A stretch of 64,000 bases of DNA from Siphonodentalium dalli (GCA_032622095.1 CP136061.1:37143797-37207796), one strand, 5' to 3'; counted from the stretch's first letter, positions 24,369-36,347 are shown. The notes: generated by a model not told the origin, from the letters alone. Translations and numbers: made by a program.

Positions 24369-25015
24369 GAAGAGCAAGTGCGGGCCATTCATATCATACA
24401 TATACACCATAGAACAAATATTATCATACCATTAATCATTTCTTTACTAAATATACTCATTGGCGAGTAGTTCCTTCATGAATTATTCTGATAATAATAA
24501 GGCACTTTTCTATTTTTACGTGTATTCTAACAGAAATTAATATTTATATATACCTTTATTTCCTCCGCAAACGGAGAGTTTAAACATACACAAGATTAGT
24601 GTTTCAACATATAGGTGAAAAAATAAATATAAATATATCGCATAATTTTATACACAAAAAATATGCACGATACAAATTCAATGAGGTATATGCAAAACAC
24701 ATGTATAGGCCACGTACATTTGTGTTTTCGAGAAACACTTCAACTAGATAATTATGCAAGTATGTTTATCTGTCGAATGGAGCAAGACGGAGTTGTCTGT
24801 GGTAGCTTAAGTTATAGAGTATATCATGTTTATTAAGTGCGGGCCATTCATATCATACATAATGTATACACCACAGGACAAAGATTATCATGCCATTAAC
24901 CATTTCTTTAATAAATATTCATTGGCGAGTAGATCCTTCATGAAATATTCTGATAATAAAAAATTGTACATGTATTTGTGTATGTGTATTCAAACAGATA
25001 TTAATATTTGGGGAA
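24369..25015 (+). repeat. 180-bp direct repeat, about 465 bp apart
   Basis: The segment GTGCGGGCCATTCATATCAT at 24373 and the following 175 bp recur from 24838, with shared CATTGGCGAGTAG and TTCTGATAATAA. The intervening sequence is AT-rich and non-coding. It could be the two ends of an inserted element or a simple segmental duplication. Confidence 0.7.
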
Positions 25016-26040
25016 ACAGATTTTCATAGCTGCATGAGAAGTTACGTGTCTGTGCCCAGTATAGAGTGTGGGAAAACTTGTGTTGCGTGACTGCTGTCAC
25101 ATACTCCGAATTAATATAAAATACCCACGAATAAACACTATATATAGATCAGGAAACGAAACTCGTAATATGAATTTTAGATTTCGCTAATGGTGATCAA
25201 TGATTATGTAATAGGCGCGAGTACCAGTGACGAGGCAGATGTGAAAATTTTTGGCAACGCGTAAAGATGCCTTATTATCACTTTCTGGGAAAACCTCCAA
25301 CATAAGCAACATCATTTCTAGGAAACTCTTTTGAGGGAACACTTGCTTTGCTGTTTCCAAACAAATCCACTTGAAACGTTTGGTGTCAAAACTATTTAAA
25401 CGGACACGGCTCATTCGAACCTCCAATTTTTTTCTACGTAAATTGGAGCGACGGATACGATAGGTCGATAAATAAACGAACACTTGCCAAAGTCACAGAC
25501 ATTTTTCAGAGTTTTCAACTTTTCGCCAGAAGTCAGATAAACGCTCTTTATTGCTACCATAACAGTAATAGAATACCATTGAACGCTCTTTTCTGTTCCA
25601 TGTCGCGCAAATGGCTGTTTTGTGTTTGGGACCAAAACACCGGATTCACTGTTGTATTTTTCATTACTTCAATGCGTCTTTTTGGGTTACATAATGTTTG
25701 TAGAAAGGTAGTTCAGATATTTATCGACCTATTCGATACAGAGAAAATTTCAATAGCGAATAGTATTATGTGTATTTTGGAGCGCAAACCGCCATGTGGC
25801 TTTAAACTAAAACTGCTTTAAAGTAGGGTTTGCTATAAAACATGTCATGAATTACCACTATAGTATAATGTGCTGAAAATAGCAACATTTTCAGTCCCAA
25901 TTCGTGGAAAATGAATTGGAAAACTTATCATTTCCTAGTGACTGGTTTCTCTTAATCATTGTATTGTTTTACCCATGAGTCTACACAGCCCGGAAGTTCA
26001 ATGAAGAGATACACAATATTCACACAGAATTAGTATTAAT
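25016..26040. other. Non-coding region with a dispersed repeat
   Basis: Minus-strand ORFs at 25187-25483 and 25411-25635 have no recognisable domain. The part near 25713-25805 matches 8335-8420 (GTGTATTTTGGAGCGCAAAC). Confidence 0.35.
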
Positions 26041-26150
26041 ACCAGCGACGGATATGATATTATTTGTAGAATCTGTAGAATAATGTATAAACCAGCGACG
26101 TGTATGATATTATTTGTAGAATCCTGTAGAATCTGTAGAACAATGTCACG
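26041..26150 (+). repeat. Two tandem copies of an approximately 53-bp unit
   Basis: ACCAGCGACGGATATGATAT and ACCAGCGACGTGTATGATAT start the two copies, both followed by TATTTGTAGAATC. A diverged single copy occurs near 32530. Confidence 0.7.
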
Positions 26151-26961
26151 GTGGGGAAATCAAGTAATTTCGAGGTTGGTGAGTACCACGCATTCAAAAT
26201 TGTGCAAATGCGCAAAAAAAATAATATATGAGTAACTGGCATAAAACATAGCATTTCGACGGATGATGATTTATTCTCGAATTAATTTGAATATATAGAG
26301 AATTACAAAAAGTTATTTACAGAAGATAATATAAGTATTATGATAGGGTATATACATATTATATACATGTCTCCGGTGCAATGGGGAAATAGTTCACCCG
26401 TCATGGGTTAATCGTTTTATCTTGGTGTACGAAGATGTCAAGTACGTTTTTTGTTATCTAACCTAATGAAAACAGAAGCACGTGTAAGCGGAATGTCGCT
26501 GATTGTGTGGAAAGTAAACAGGTAATCTAATAACGAAGATTGTCGATGATTGTAACGGAAAATAAATATTACTATCAGTATCACTGACCTGAACTGTGGA
26601 CTGCTGAAGTTCGATTTACACTGGGAATGTTCGGAAAATGATCTCAACAAACATCCTATAAGTTCGCTTATTGAGTTCATCACCTGAACATGCCACCACA
26701 AATTACTGAGTTGGTATATAACATGCAACTTGTATCAGACTGTTACAAACATATACTCTTTTATTTTTAAAACAAATTAATACTTTATTTGTTCGGAAAT
26801 ACTCAGTAGCTTTCTATAACATTCTGACCACAGTTGCCAGTCGGAGGTCGTGTATTACACAAGTCCATATATACATCTAGGAGAATCCTTCGATTGACAA
26901 CTTTGATCAGGTATCAGCTTGTTTGAAAAATATTATAGCTTATGCCAAATATATATCATTA
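26151..26961. other. Non-coding region upstream of the Harbinger element
   Basis: Nothing recognised apart from the TTA (26959-26961) directly before the transposon end. Confidence 0.4.
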
Positions 26962-27116
26962 ATGGCTGCGGACACACGTATCACAGTAGCGATGGCATAG
27001 TAGGTGTGACAATTAATTATGGTGCAATTTTGGTGACAATGGCTGCGGACACACGTATCACAGTAGCGATGGCATAGTATGTGTGACAATTAATTATGGT
27101 GCAATTTTGGTGACAC
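26962..27116 (+). repeat. Tandem duplication of the Harbinger left end (77 bp)
   Basis: ATGGCTGCGGACACACGTAT starts at 26962 and again at 27039, each followed by GGTGTGACAATTAATTATGG. The two copies are almost identical. Confidence 0.85.
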
Positions 27117-27428
27117 TTGGTCGTCATATTTCTGTGCCATAGTGAGCCATGTCGCCCGCCGCACATTCACACAATGAGTCTTTTCCAAGCTCTATCAGCG
27201 TCGAGATCGACATCTCAATGATTTATCTAACCGAATGTCTTGTCGCTGTTGATCTTTACTCAACACGCAATGTTATATTTTAATGCTAACACACAAGTCC
27301 ACTTGATAACTTAATGAATACCTTGTTTCTGTCAACAGTCATGATTGTTCTTACTAAGAACAAATCACCGGTGTAATTTCTCAGCATATATAAAAGTGGG
27401 TCAAACATTGCGATCAGTTATAAGTGTT

Positions 27429-29054
27429 ATGTCGCGTTCACATGTACGGTCGAATGATGATACGTTGTTGGCCCTTGTGGGTCTGGGCACGTTACTATTG
27501 GGAGAACTGGAACGAACAAAACGACATCTAAATCGTAAGTGCTGGACAAAACCAATGAACTCCACCCTAGAACGGAACCGGTATGGAATTTCTCACAGTC
27601 TACTGCAGGAATTAGAAGACGCGGATGAGAAAGAATTCACCAACTTCACGAGGTAAATATAAATGTTTATGTTGATAGGTGCATATTACCAGGAGAGTAT
27701 TACTATTGAGACATAACCATTTCACATGGGTGGACAATATAAAATATATTATAGGGTGAGTTGATGGCTGGTGCCACAGTCCCATGATGTACATAGTTCC
27801 AGTGCCACCGGGGGCCTATACATTACAACGCATTGTGCGAATGTTCTTGGGTGAGAATGCGTGCGTATTTGCAGTAAAGTTATTTTGGCATTCTGTGTTT
27901 TCGGCGTCTGTGTCTTCTGCGTCGTTTTCAGCGTATAAAATATGGCCCATTCTATGATTGCATATGGGAGGGGGTGATAATTTGTCAAAATATGTTATGA
28001 GCTACTTTACATGGTGTTTTCTTTTTTCTTCAGGCTGAACAAGTCGGAGTTCCATACCGTATTGCAAAAAGTGACCCCATTGATTGCGAAACAAGATACA
28101 GTTATGAGATCAGCGTTGACTCCATATGAAAAACTTGCCACAACACTCAGATTTCTTGCTACAGGGGAAACGTACACAAGTCTACACTTCACTTCCAGAA
28201 TCGCCAGATCAACCATTGGTGCGTTTATTCCGGAAGTTTGTGATGCTATTTACGACACTCTACAGGGAGATTTCTTGAGAATGCCCGAAAACAAGCAAGA
28301 GTGGTTGCTCCACGCAGATAACTTTGACAAAATGTGGCAGTTTCCTCATTGCTTGGGTGCAATCGATGGGAAACACATTGAAATTCGGAGGCCGTCTGAC
28401 AGTGCATGCGATCATCGGAACTATAAGGACTACGAGAGCATTGTTCTGATGGCTGTAGTTGATGCAACGGGAAAATTTATATGTTATGATCTGGGATCAC
28501 CAGGGAGTAGTGCTGATGGTGGCATTTTCAAGGACAGTGGGATGTGTGATATACAGCAGAACTTCCCAGATGCTAGTCCACTTTCCAGTCCTAACAGAAC
28601 ACTGAGCATACCGTATTTCCTTGTTGGTGATGACGCTTTCGCATTAAGCAATCACCTAATGAAGCCGTATCCCCATCGAACAGCCATTGGTGATCAGAAA
28701 GTTTTCAATTACCGACTTTCGAGGGCACGTAGGACCGTCGAGTGTGCATTTGGTGTTTTGGTGGCTAGATTTAGAATACTTCTAGGGTCCATACAGTTGG
28801 ACACCGATAACGTGAATCGGGTAGTCCGTGCATGCATTGCTCTTCACAATTTTCTTGGGAAGGATGCGGATTTAGGTGTTTCGCAGAGCGGATGTTTACG
28901 ATATGCTGAACATAATGCACAGTTGACTGCAACTGGAGATATTGGAGATTCGACAACTGTTCCGAATGTCGATGCTCGTGAAGTGAGGGACGAACTCAGT
29001 GACTTTTTTTTTGATGAGGGTGCGCTCCCTTTTCAGTGGAGTCTTATTGAGTAA
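27429..29054 (+). CDS. Harbinger transposase (HARBI1-like DDE nuclease), two exons
   Basis: The nuclease cuts and joins the transposon ends at TWA-type targets. Proposed exons are 27429-27652 and 28034-29054. The donor is ACGAG|GTAAAT, and the acceptor follows a pyrimidine tract (TTTTTTCTTCAG|GC). The join gives 414 aa and continues NFTR|LNKSEF, a typical HARBI1 junction. The start is the ATG at 27429 (MSRSHV); an in-frame upstream ATG-like start at 27345 is less likely. A helix-turn-helix region (SRIARSTIGAFIPEV) lies near residue 125. Catalytic residues are D186 in GAIDGKH, D274 in VGDDAF and E311 in TVECAFG. No stop or frameshift is seen. It faces the MADF gene across a hairpin-containing spacer. 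Confidence 0.9.
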
Positions 29055-30182
29055 TAATTATTATGTGCTTGCAAAATTCAACACTCGATTTAATGAGATT
29101 AAACTATAAACTATGTTTTATAATGTGTGCGGTTTATGTGTATAGTCGTGTAGTCCCAGTAATATGCCATATGTAAATATTTCGCTGCTTAAATGTAGGT
29201 GTCATTGAACTCTTGACAATTGTTTTGGTAGTTTTGAAATATTTTTCAAATGACTAATATTAACATGTACTGATATATGATTATAAGGAATGACTTGCTG
29301 GTTGATTGGGGTCATTGGTTTTGACCGGCAGGGTAGTTAAACAAAGTTCGTTTGAATCATTTTGGGATTCACACACTTTATTTAATTACTCTGCCGGTCA
29401 AAATCCAATGATCCCAATCGATCTGCAAGTCGTTCCTTGAGTAACGTATTTACCAAGCTAATTTATCCCCGGAACAACTGTTCTTAACATTAATATATGT
29501 GGTTCCGGCGTGTATGGGTGTGTTTATAAGTTATCTTTTCTGCGTATGTCCAACTTCGAATGTTGACCCCCCCCCCCCCCCCCCCCCCCCCCCCGAGTCC
29601 GATATGAAAGATCAAAAGTCTTATTTTCTCCATATTTGTTGTTGGAAATATCCACATTACTGTCTATATGCAGTCATCCAATGATGAGATGTCACATGTT
29701 AAAACATATGTTATGTAAACAGATCAGCAAATTAAGATCAATTTACAAATGGTAACAACAATAAATTAAACCAAAAAAAATTTCGACTTAACATTTGATT
29801 AGCTACTCCATTTGGCGATATGTATGGGATGACTGGCGTGTAACAGTACTGTTTACAAAAGAATGGTGCCAACATGCTATACATCGTCATCGGAGTTATC
29901 AGTATTGATAATAAAAAATACTTTTTCCATGTTAATTAATTTTGTTATATTTATTAAATATTTTTATTTTATTTTCCACATTTACTTGAACCCACTGCGA
30001 CTGCCTTGTGTCTCTTTTTAACTAGTTGGAATTTTTTACCATCAGTGCGGTCGATTACCATCCACTTCTCCCTATCCCCATGTCAGTGATAAAATGGAAT
30101 GACACATAAGAAACTCACGAACGCTCTTTTAATCAATTATCTCAAGACACCAACGAACTAGTTCAAAATGTCAGTCATCAGT
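29055..30182. other. Spacer between the two convergent Harbinger genes
   Basis: No gene. It contains the inverted repeat at 29285-29438, a run of about 28 C at 29567-29594, and AT-rich sequence where both transcripts must end. AATAAA-like motifs occur on the plus strand near 29760. Confidence 0.5.
29285..29438. repeat. Inverted repeat, arms about 57 bp, in the intergenic spacer
   Basis: AAGGAATGACTTGCTGGTTG at the left arm pairs with the inverse at the right (CTGCAAGTCGTTCCTT). Inner segments TTTTGACCGGCAGGGTA and TACTCTGCCGGTCAAAA also pair. The loop is about 40 bp. It may be an inserted small MITE or a structure between the 3' ends of the two genes. Confidence 0.8.
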
Positions 30183-31139
30183 TCAACAGTCTGGTGTACT
30201 AGGGGGTTGTACGTCCGTGGTGACACATGACTGTCCAGTCGGATAAACATTACCATTCTGCATTCCACTCAGAGAATTATAATTCGATGTGAACATAACA
30301 TTAGATCCTTGATTAGATTGTCCATTCATCGAAGATCCAACATTTGGATACGCTGGCACCGTCGGTCCGGAAATAAAAGTTGAAGGGAAACTTTGATTTC
30401 CTTGGAAATTTTGTAAATAGCTGCTGCTCTCTTCAAAATTATATACAGTGGTTTGTAGCAAAAACTTGAGTCTACGTCGCTTTTCTGCATCCGGACAACG
30501 CCTCAGGGCCATCGCGATGTCTCTACCAAACACATCACATTCATCCTCTTTCTGTGTAACATTATCGGCGATTGTAGCGAATGCCTGGGCTGCTGTGTCC
30601 ACCCATGACGTAGCACCACGCTTCCTTCTCACGTTGGATGTCGACGGTAGCGTCGATTGCACAGAACTGTTATCGTTTGTGTCATTACTGCTGGTAGCAG
30701 GCACATCAGCATCACCTGAAATACTATCCGAGATACTGGCTTGTGTTACATCGGAGTGGTCAGAAACGACGGTATTTGCACGTGTTTGTGGAATGTTAGA
30801 ATAAGTCCCTGGTCCGGTCCACAGACTTTCCTCCAGAAAAGAGCATTCCTCAAAAAACTTCCATTTTGGTACATATATATCTTTGGCAGCAACGCCGCTT
30901 TTCTTGCTTTTATTCACCTTTCTCACTTCCTCTCGATACATGGTCCTTAAACTCTGTATTTTACTCTTCAGTGATTTTTCCGATAAACCCGGAATAATCG
31001 TGGACAAAATTTCCAAAAGTTCGTTATAATCAGCTTTTTTCTTGTTTAGATCCTTGTATAAGTCGCTTTGTTTATTCCATATACTTTCTCTTATCTGCAT
31101 CGCTTCCAGCAATTCCGATACAGCTGCATCTGTCCACAT
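30183..31139 (-). CDS. Harbinger MADF/Myb-SANT-like DNA-binding protein
   Basis: A single-exon protein of 318 aa, read from the ATG at 31139. Residues about 4-105 form a MADF (Myb/SANT-like) domain: VSELLEAMQIRESIWNKQSD, then YNELLEILSTI, LKSKIQSLRTMYREE, and the closing WKFFEECSFLEE. The middle is Ser/Thr/Asn-rich and likely disordered. Residues about 205-245 (CDVFGRDIAMALRR and following) resemble a BESS-type interaction motif. In known Harbinger elements such a second protein binds the transposon ends and carries the transposase into the nucleus. Gene order and orientation inside the element support that role here. The frame is intact. Confidence 0.88.
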   Translation of the reverse strand: MWTDAAVSELLEAMQIRESIWNKQSDLYKDLNKKKADYNELLEILSTIIPGLSEKSLKSKIQSLRTMYREEVRKVNKSKKSGVAAKDIYVPKWKFFEECSFLEESLWTGPGTYSNIPQTRANTVVSDHSDVTQASISDSISGDADVPATSSNDTNDNSSVQSTLPSTSNVRRKRGATSWVDTAAQAFATIADNVTQKEDECDVFGRDIAMALRRCPDAEKRRRLKFLLQTTVYNFEESSSYLQNFQGNQSFPSTFISGPTVPAYPNVGSSMNGQSNQGSNVMFTSNYNSLSGMQNGNVYPTGQSCVTTDVQPPSTPDC

Positions 31140-31304
31140 GATGTTAGCCTAATTATGCGTAGAATTTAACGTCGCAAAATAAAACACGCAATTGGGGAAC
31201 TGACTTAATACGCGTGAAAATAATATAAGTAGATAAACATGTATTCAGCTCATATCAATAAAAACATGCCACTTGCATGATATGTGAGTGAATAGGTTCA
31301 AACA

Positions 31305-32429
31305 CAATTATGGACGATCGATCGTGCAATTTTATGTATCGTAGAGAATACAATGTGGCTAAACGTAATGAGTAGAGATCAGCCTTGGTGAAACGCAATG
31401 GGTTAATTGGTCAGTCGACTCACTGTGTGAATATGCGGTGGGCGACATGACTTCCTATGCCATATAAATTATGTTGGCCAATTGTCACCAAACTCCACCA
31501 TAATTAATTATCACACCTACTATGCCATCGAAACTGTGGTACGTGTGTCCGCAGCCAATTGGTCGTCATATTCCTGTGCCATAGCGAGACATGTCGCCCG
31601 CCGCACATTCACACAATGAGTCTTTTCCAAGCTCTATCAGCGTCGAGATCGACATCTCAATTATTTATTAACCGAATGTCTTGTCGCTGTTGATCGTTAC
31701 TCAACACGCAATTTATATTTTTAATGCTAACACACAAGACAATTCTGGACGATCGGTCGTGCAATTTTATGTATCGTAGAGAATACAATGTGGCTAAACG
31801 TAATGAGTAGAGATCAACCTTGGTGAAACTCAATGGGTTAATTGGTCAGTCGACTCACTGTGCGAATATGCGGCGCGCGACACGACTCCCTATGGCATAT
31901 AAATTATGTTGACCAATTGTCACCAAACTCTACCATAATTAATTGTCACACCTACTATGCCATCGCTACTGTGGTACGTGTGTCCGCAGCCAATTGGTCG
32001 TCATATTCCTGTGCCATAGCGAGACATGTCGCCCGCCGCACATTCACACAATGAGTCTTTTCCAAGCTCTATCAGCGTCGAGATCGACATCTCAATGGTT
32101 TATCAAACCGAATGTCTTGTCGCTGTTGATCGTTACTCAACACGCAATGTTATATTTTTAATGCTAACACACAATACAATTCTGGACGATCGGTCGTGCA
32201 ATTTTATGTATCGTAGAGAATACAATGTGGCTAAACGTAATGAGTAGAGATCAACCTTGGTGAAACTCAATGGGTTAATTGGTCAGTCGACTCACTGTGC
32301 GAATATGCGGCGCGCGACACGACTCCCTATGGCATATAAATTATGTTGACCAATTGTCACCAAACTCTACCATAATTAATTGTCACACCTACTATGCCAT
32401 CGCTACTGTGGTACGTGTGTCCGCAGCCA
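31305..32429. repeat. Tandemly repeated right subterminal region (about 435 bp)
   Basis: The phrase CAATGTGGCTAAACGTAATG occurs at 31351, 31786 and 32223, giving steps of 435 and 437 bp. Each full unit joins the left subterminal sequence (TTGGTCGTCATATTCCTGTG, as at 27119) to the inverted right end (...GTGTGTCCGCAGCC). The junction lies at a CCAATTGG palindrome. ORFs of 70-73 codons here are repeat artefacts. Confidence 0.8.
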
Positions 32430-32432
32430 TTA

Positions 32433-33262
32433 TCCTAGTTTATTACATTTTCCCTCGTTTCTGATCGCCTCGGCCATTTTAAATGCGTGATACTCATCAA
32501 CTCGAAACCACGTGATTCCCCACCCTGAAGATATAAACCAACGACGTGTATATGATCTTATTTGTAGAATATATTATTTAAAAAAAAAGGATTATATCGA
32601 CCATCCAAAGGAAGACATTTTCTTATAATTAAAGGCATTTTATAATTCCGCGTAACTATAAATTGCCATGTCAAAGAATCCAGGGGAAAATATTGTATTT
32701 TAAATGGACAAAGTGATATGATGAAAAACTTACAGAGGAGTAGTCAGTACAGGATGACACCAACCGCAAATATGTTATGAAACTCTATATCAGGCGCCGC
32801 ATAATATCACTTACACGATCGTATATATAAACATTGTATGTGATTTGGATACCGGATGACGATGACTATATATATTAAAGCCACATGGGGCCTAAAATTA
32901 TATATCTATAGTAGTGCTCTTGTGTGTCATACTCCGGTTCGGTGCATGACGAAGATCAAAACAGGTCGGTAAATACGTGACATTAGTCTCTGTCGACTCA
33001 ATACTCAGCGGACAGACTTAGTGAAATGTGCATGGTCCGATCTGATACCGAAACCCATCAGCCCATTTTCAGCACAACAAACAAAATAAAATTGAAAAGT
33101 ACTTTCCATCACCATCATTCACATGGTAGAGTCATCGCGAAAATTCATAAAAGCATTCACCATGCAGTTTTTTTCACGTTAAAACGAGGTATATAATTAT
33201 CCTTCATGTAAGAATACACGTGTCAAATAAGACTGGCAATATTTAAGTCATATGGTGTATCG
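32433..33262. other. Non-coding region
   Basis: No gene recognised. A diverged copy of the 53-bp repeat of 26041-26150 is present near 32530-32575. Confidence 0.4.
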
Positions 33263-33400
33263 GAATAAAGAGCGTTTATTGTTAGTTGATTTCTGATATA
33301 GTATACATAAAGAGCGTTCATTGTTAGTTGATCTCTGATATAGTATGAACAAAGAGCGTTTATTGTTTGTTGATTTATGATATAGTATGAATAAAGAGCA
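33263..33400 (+). repeat. 42-bp tandem repeat, about 3.3 copies
   Basis: AAAGAGCGTTTATTGTTAGT-type units start near 33267, 33309, 33351 and 33393. The 42-bp period keeps a minus-strand frame open with a 14-residue repeat (YYIRNQLTINALYS-like). No other coding sign is seen. The same core recurs at 37291-37345. Confidence 0.8.
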
Positions 33401-35633
33401 TTAGCCTCACTCATGGCAAAATCAAAAGAAAACGACTGGCAACGATAACGACGCATGGAAGTTGTTTTGTCTCAGAGTGTACAATGTCTGTATATCCGGT
33501 AGTTCGATCCTGTGTGTGTCGACCTTTATTGTCCGGCTATCATAGTATGTATATGTATATATCACATGAAACCCTTATATTATTATATCATTAAAAGAAG
33601 CCATAAAATATTTCCTTATCTCTCACAAGTTATGAATAGGCGCGTGCCACATATCAATTGGCAGCGCGCCAACAAAATGACCACGCCGCGTCTTTACATT
33701 GATCCAGGCTGAGTAATACTATTTCGAAATGCCGCAAATGACACAAACACACGACAATGCAAAATTATTGCTTTGTTTATTAAAGTCATATTATTGTCCA
33801 AGTGTGTTGCACTAACGAAAATAGACTTTAAAAGAGGCACATTGGTGGACTATATTTTCCGTTGCCATCCCCAGAGCGCAATAGTGAAGCGTCTCAGTCT
33901 CAGTCAATGTATGCATTTTGAATTGGTTTCTTTTAAGGATTTTGATCTAGTTGCAGTCAAATTCTGCCAGGATATACCTTCATTGTTGTCAAAAAAGCCA
34001 ACGTCCCAAAAAAAAGCCATCTCGATTCGGGGACGTGGGGTCAGGGACCTTTTATAATCTTTAAACTAGATCCTATATCCCATGCCTTTTTTATAAGTCG
34101 GATTTCTAATTCCAGTGTGAGGTGGCCTCTAGATTAGAACGGCCCTAGGTTCCTGTTGTTAGCCGATGTATAGTTCCAAGTACGCATTGTTACACGCTGC
34201 ACTATATTTGTTGGCTCAATTCAAAAATATTATTTCTATCCTTTCATTTCATTATCAACTTGGGGGCTATTGCAAACAACATCGTGCATTGCTGGCTGTG
34301 GACCGATCTTAATTTGTTTGAACTGTTTGAATAGTTATGTTTGATTCCGAAATTCGATCAATATTTGCATCGAGAACGGAGTATTTATAAGCGCGATTGA
34401 TATGCATCGTGGGATCCGCCTTCATATGAGACGGCTGCCTCAGGATGCAAGGTAAGCGTCGCGTTACGATAACGGCAAGGTTGAACGGACAAGGATATGT
34501 TTTTTTCAAATTGATATACACATGTTAAATACATAGGTACGTTATATGCCATAATATATATACATATTCCGCTTTTAGCGATTGTGCATGTGCGAGGGGT
34601 TGTAACGTGTACCCTTCACACCAATGTCGTGATTATATATACACTTTCGTTGCTTACATGCATGCGACTGGCGACTAGAATGAGACTGGGTCTGTGCTTG
34701 AGTCAAACTTTCTCTACGTGCATGTAGACACGGGTTTTTCTATTTCTAAAACAGTCTTTCCCAACTCTGTGAGTGTGCGTGAATGGATTGTTCACCAACG
34801 CTTATTTAATAGTTTGATATGGTCATCCGAAAATTGGCTGAAAATGTAGATAAATATTTAACTTTTTAATGCAAGTTTAATGTACCTGAAGTATATAAGC
34901 AAATATTTTACTCTTGAATACACATAGTATACCATAAATATTGCTTTGAAAATTGAACTATCGGAACTATGTCACTCGATATTCCAGTCATAAATTTCCA
35001 GACTTTTACCAATTATGTGATAGTTTAACCAGGGTATATGGAAAGTGTGGTAATATACCTCAAAACCCTGACTTTCAATTGCTGCTGTTTCGATGCATAA
35101 ACATTTGAAAGAAGAGCATCATTAAGGCGTGGTAAAATACGTCCGTTAGCCATTTCGAATTGTACACTACCGCAAAATACAAAAACAATTTGAGCTTACA
35201 AAGAATGTCATAGATTCATAGTATACCAGTAATTCCAATTCCAAAATGCGGTCAAATTCAAAGTCGAAAAAGGGCCGTAACTCATGTGAACATAATTGGA
35301 CAGAACCCACATTCGAACTTTTGGCCTTATTTTTAGATGGGAAACACGCATACCGCAGCTGTCAAAAATATCACTATAGTCATTTTATATTTTCAGATCT
35401 TACGCCAGTGATATGGATATTTAAACATTCTCAAGTTGGCGCTGACGAAGAGACCGAAACGAATCGTTATTTGTTTGTAAGATAAGCGTATCAATATCAT
35501 AGATATTTACATGCCATAATGTATAACTCCACGAGATAACCGCAATTAACAGGGTGATATATCATATGAACTGTACCGGTCACCAAGTACATATTAAGTA
35601 CAATATGACCACGTGACTTGTGGTTACGTAATA
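33401..35633. other. Non-coding region upstream of the 35.6-kb gene
   Basis: No gene is supported. ORFs at 33512-33712, 33773-34057 and 35246-35485 lack recognisable domains. An upstream exon of the 35.6-kb gene could lie here, but I found no convincing splice signals. Confidence 0.35.
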
Positions 35634-36347
35634 ATGTACCAAATAAAAGGAAAGAAGTTAGATTCTACAGTCGCTACAGTGAAAAATCTCAGAAAACAGA
35701 GAGATTTGGACGAGGAGCTGATGCACATACAAGAGAAATGGTACGAACAACTGAAAGACATCACGAGGCAAAAGTTGGATCTATTAAGGGATATCGGAAA
35801 GTTTGACATGGCGAAACGACGAGTTCATCACTTCCGTGGTGACATAACTTCCGACGAGCTGAGAAGTGTGGTGAATACAAATAGAAATAGCATGCAAAAT
35901 GACAAGGAAGAGAGATTGATGAAAAAGTGGGAATTCAAACCGGATCCTGTCGACAAGCTTGCATTCGATTTGCCAGCAGTTGACCCGGACACGGCTGGGT
36001 ACATCATGCCTCCGCTACGAGCCATTAATATTAAAAACAATCTCAGTCATTTACCCATGTTAAAACGATGGGGTTCAGATCCGGGTTTGGCGAAACGAAC
36101 TAAATCGGATAACCCTTTTCAATCCGAACAAAGAGTTCGTACAAAACATCATAGTTTACCTGGTTCACGGAATTGGGATAGATGGAACGCTAACAATATG
36201 AAGTTTAAAGAAAGGGGAGATGACTGTGTCAAATACTCAGTCCCTTCGCTCTTACCTGAAAACATTATGTTCAAAAAGGCACAGAGCGAGAACATACCTT
36301 ATTCCAAAAAGAGACCAATCACTCTACCGCCATTAAAGGAACGCTAA
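35634..36347 (+). CDS. Hypothetical coiled-coil protein, 237 aa
   Basis: This frame looks like a real host gene. It has a balanced composition, no repeat overlap, and clear protein-like segments. The start is the ATG at 35634 (A at -3); a stop at 35595-35597 precedes it and no earlier ATG is in frame. Residues about 14-65 are a charged coiled coil (KNLRKQRDLDEELMHIQEKW). The middle is Pro/Asp-rich (FKPDPVDKLAFDLPAVDP), and the basic C-terminal half ends PITLPPLKER. No signal peptide, membrane segment or known catalytic motif is seen. I do not recognise the family. It could be a single-exon gene or the last exon of a longer one; an AG at 35597-35598 could be an acceptor. Confidence 0.6.
   Translation: MYQIKGKKLDSTVATVKNLRKQRDLDEELMHIQEKWYEQLKDITRQKLDLLRDIGKFDMAKRRVHHFRGDITSDELRSVVNTNRNSMQNDKEERLMKKWEFKPDPVDKLAFDLPAVDPDTAGYIMPPLRAINIKNNLSHLPMLKRWGSDPGLAKRTKSDNPFQSEQRVRTKHHSLPGSRNWDRWNANNMKFKERGDDCVKYSVPSLLPENIMFKKAQSENIPYSKKRPITLPPLKER

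Larger units (their letters stand above)
26962..32429. mobile_element. Autonomous PIF/Harbinger transposon, apparently intact
   Basis: This 5.47-kb element is bounded by ATGGCTGCGGACACACGTAT and, inverted, ATACGTGTGTCCGCAGCCA-type ends, with TTA on both sides (26959-26961, 32430-32432), one A being unpaired at the left end. It encodes both proteins of the superfamily, convergently: a DDE transposase (27429-29054, plus) and a MADF/Myb-SANT-like protein (30183-31139, minus). Both frames are open. The left end is tandemly doubled (77 bp) and the right subterminal region is repeated about 2.5 times (435 bp). The deleted relative at 23478-24158 shows the family has been mobilised nearby. Confidence 0.9.

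Noticed and set aside
25187-25635. Two overlapping minus-strand ORFs as one frameshifted gene
   Set aside because: No family resemblance, and flanking sequence is a dispersed repeat.
31842-32464. Repeated 60-73 codon ORFs
   Set aside because: They lie in the tandem right-end units of the Harbinger element.
33223-33456. 77-codon ORF with a 14-residue repeat
   Set aside because: Explained by a 42-bp tandem repeat whose length is a multiple of three.
33490-33520. tRNA B-box-like GTTCGATCC
   Set aside because: No matching A box or cloverleaf could be built around it.
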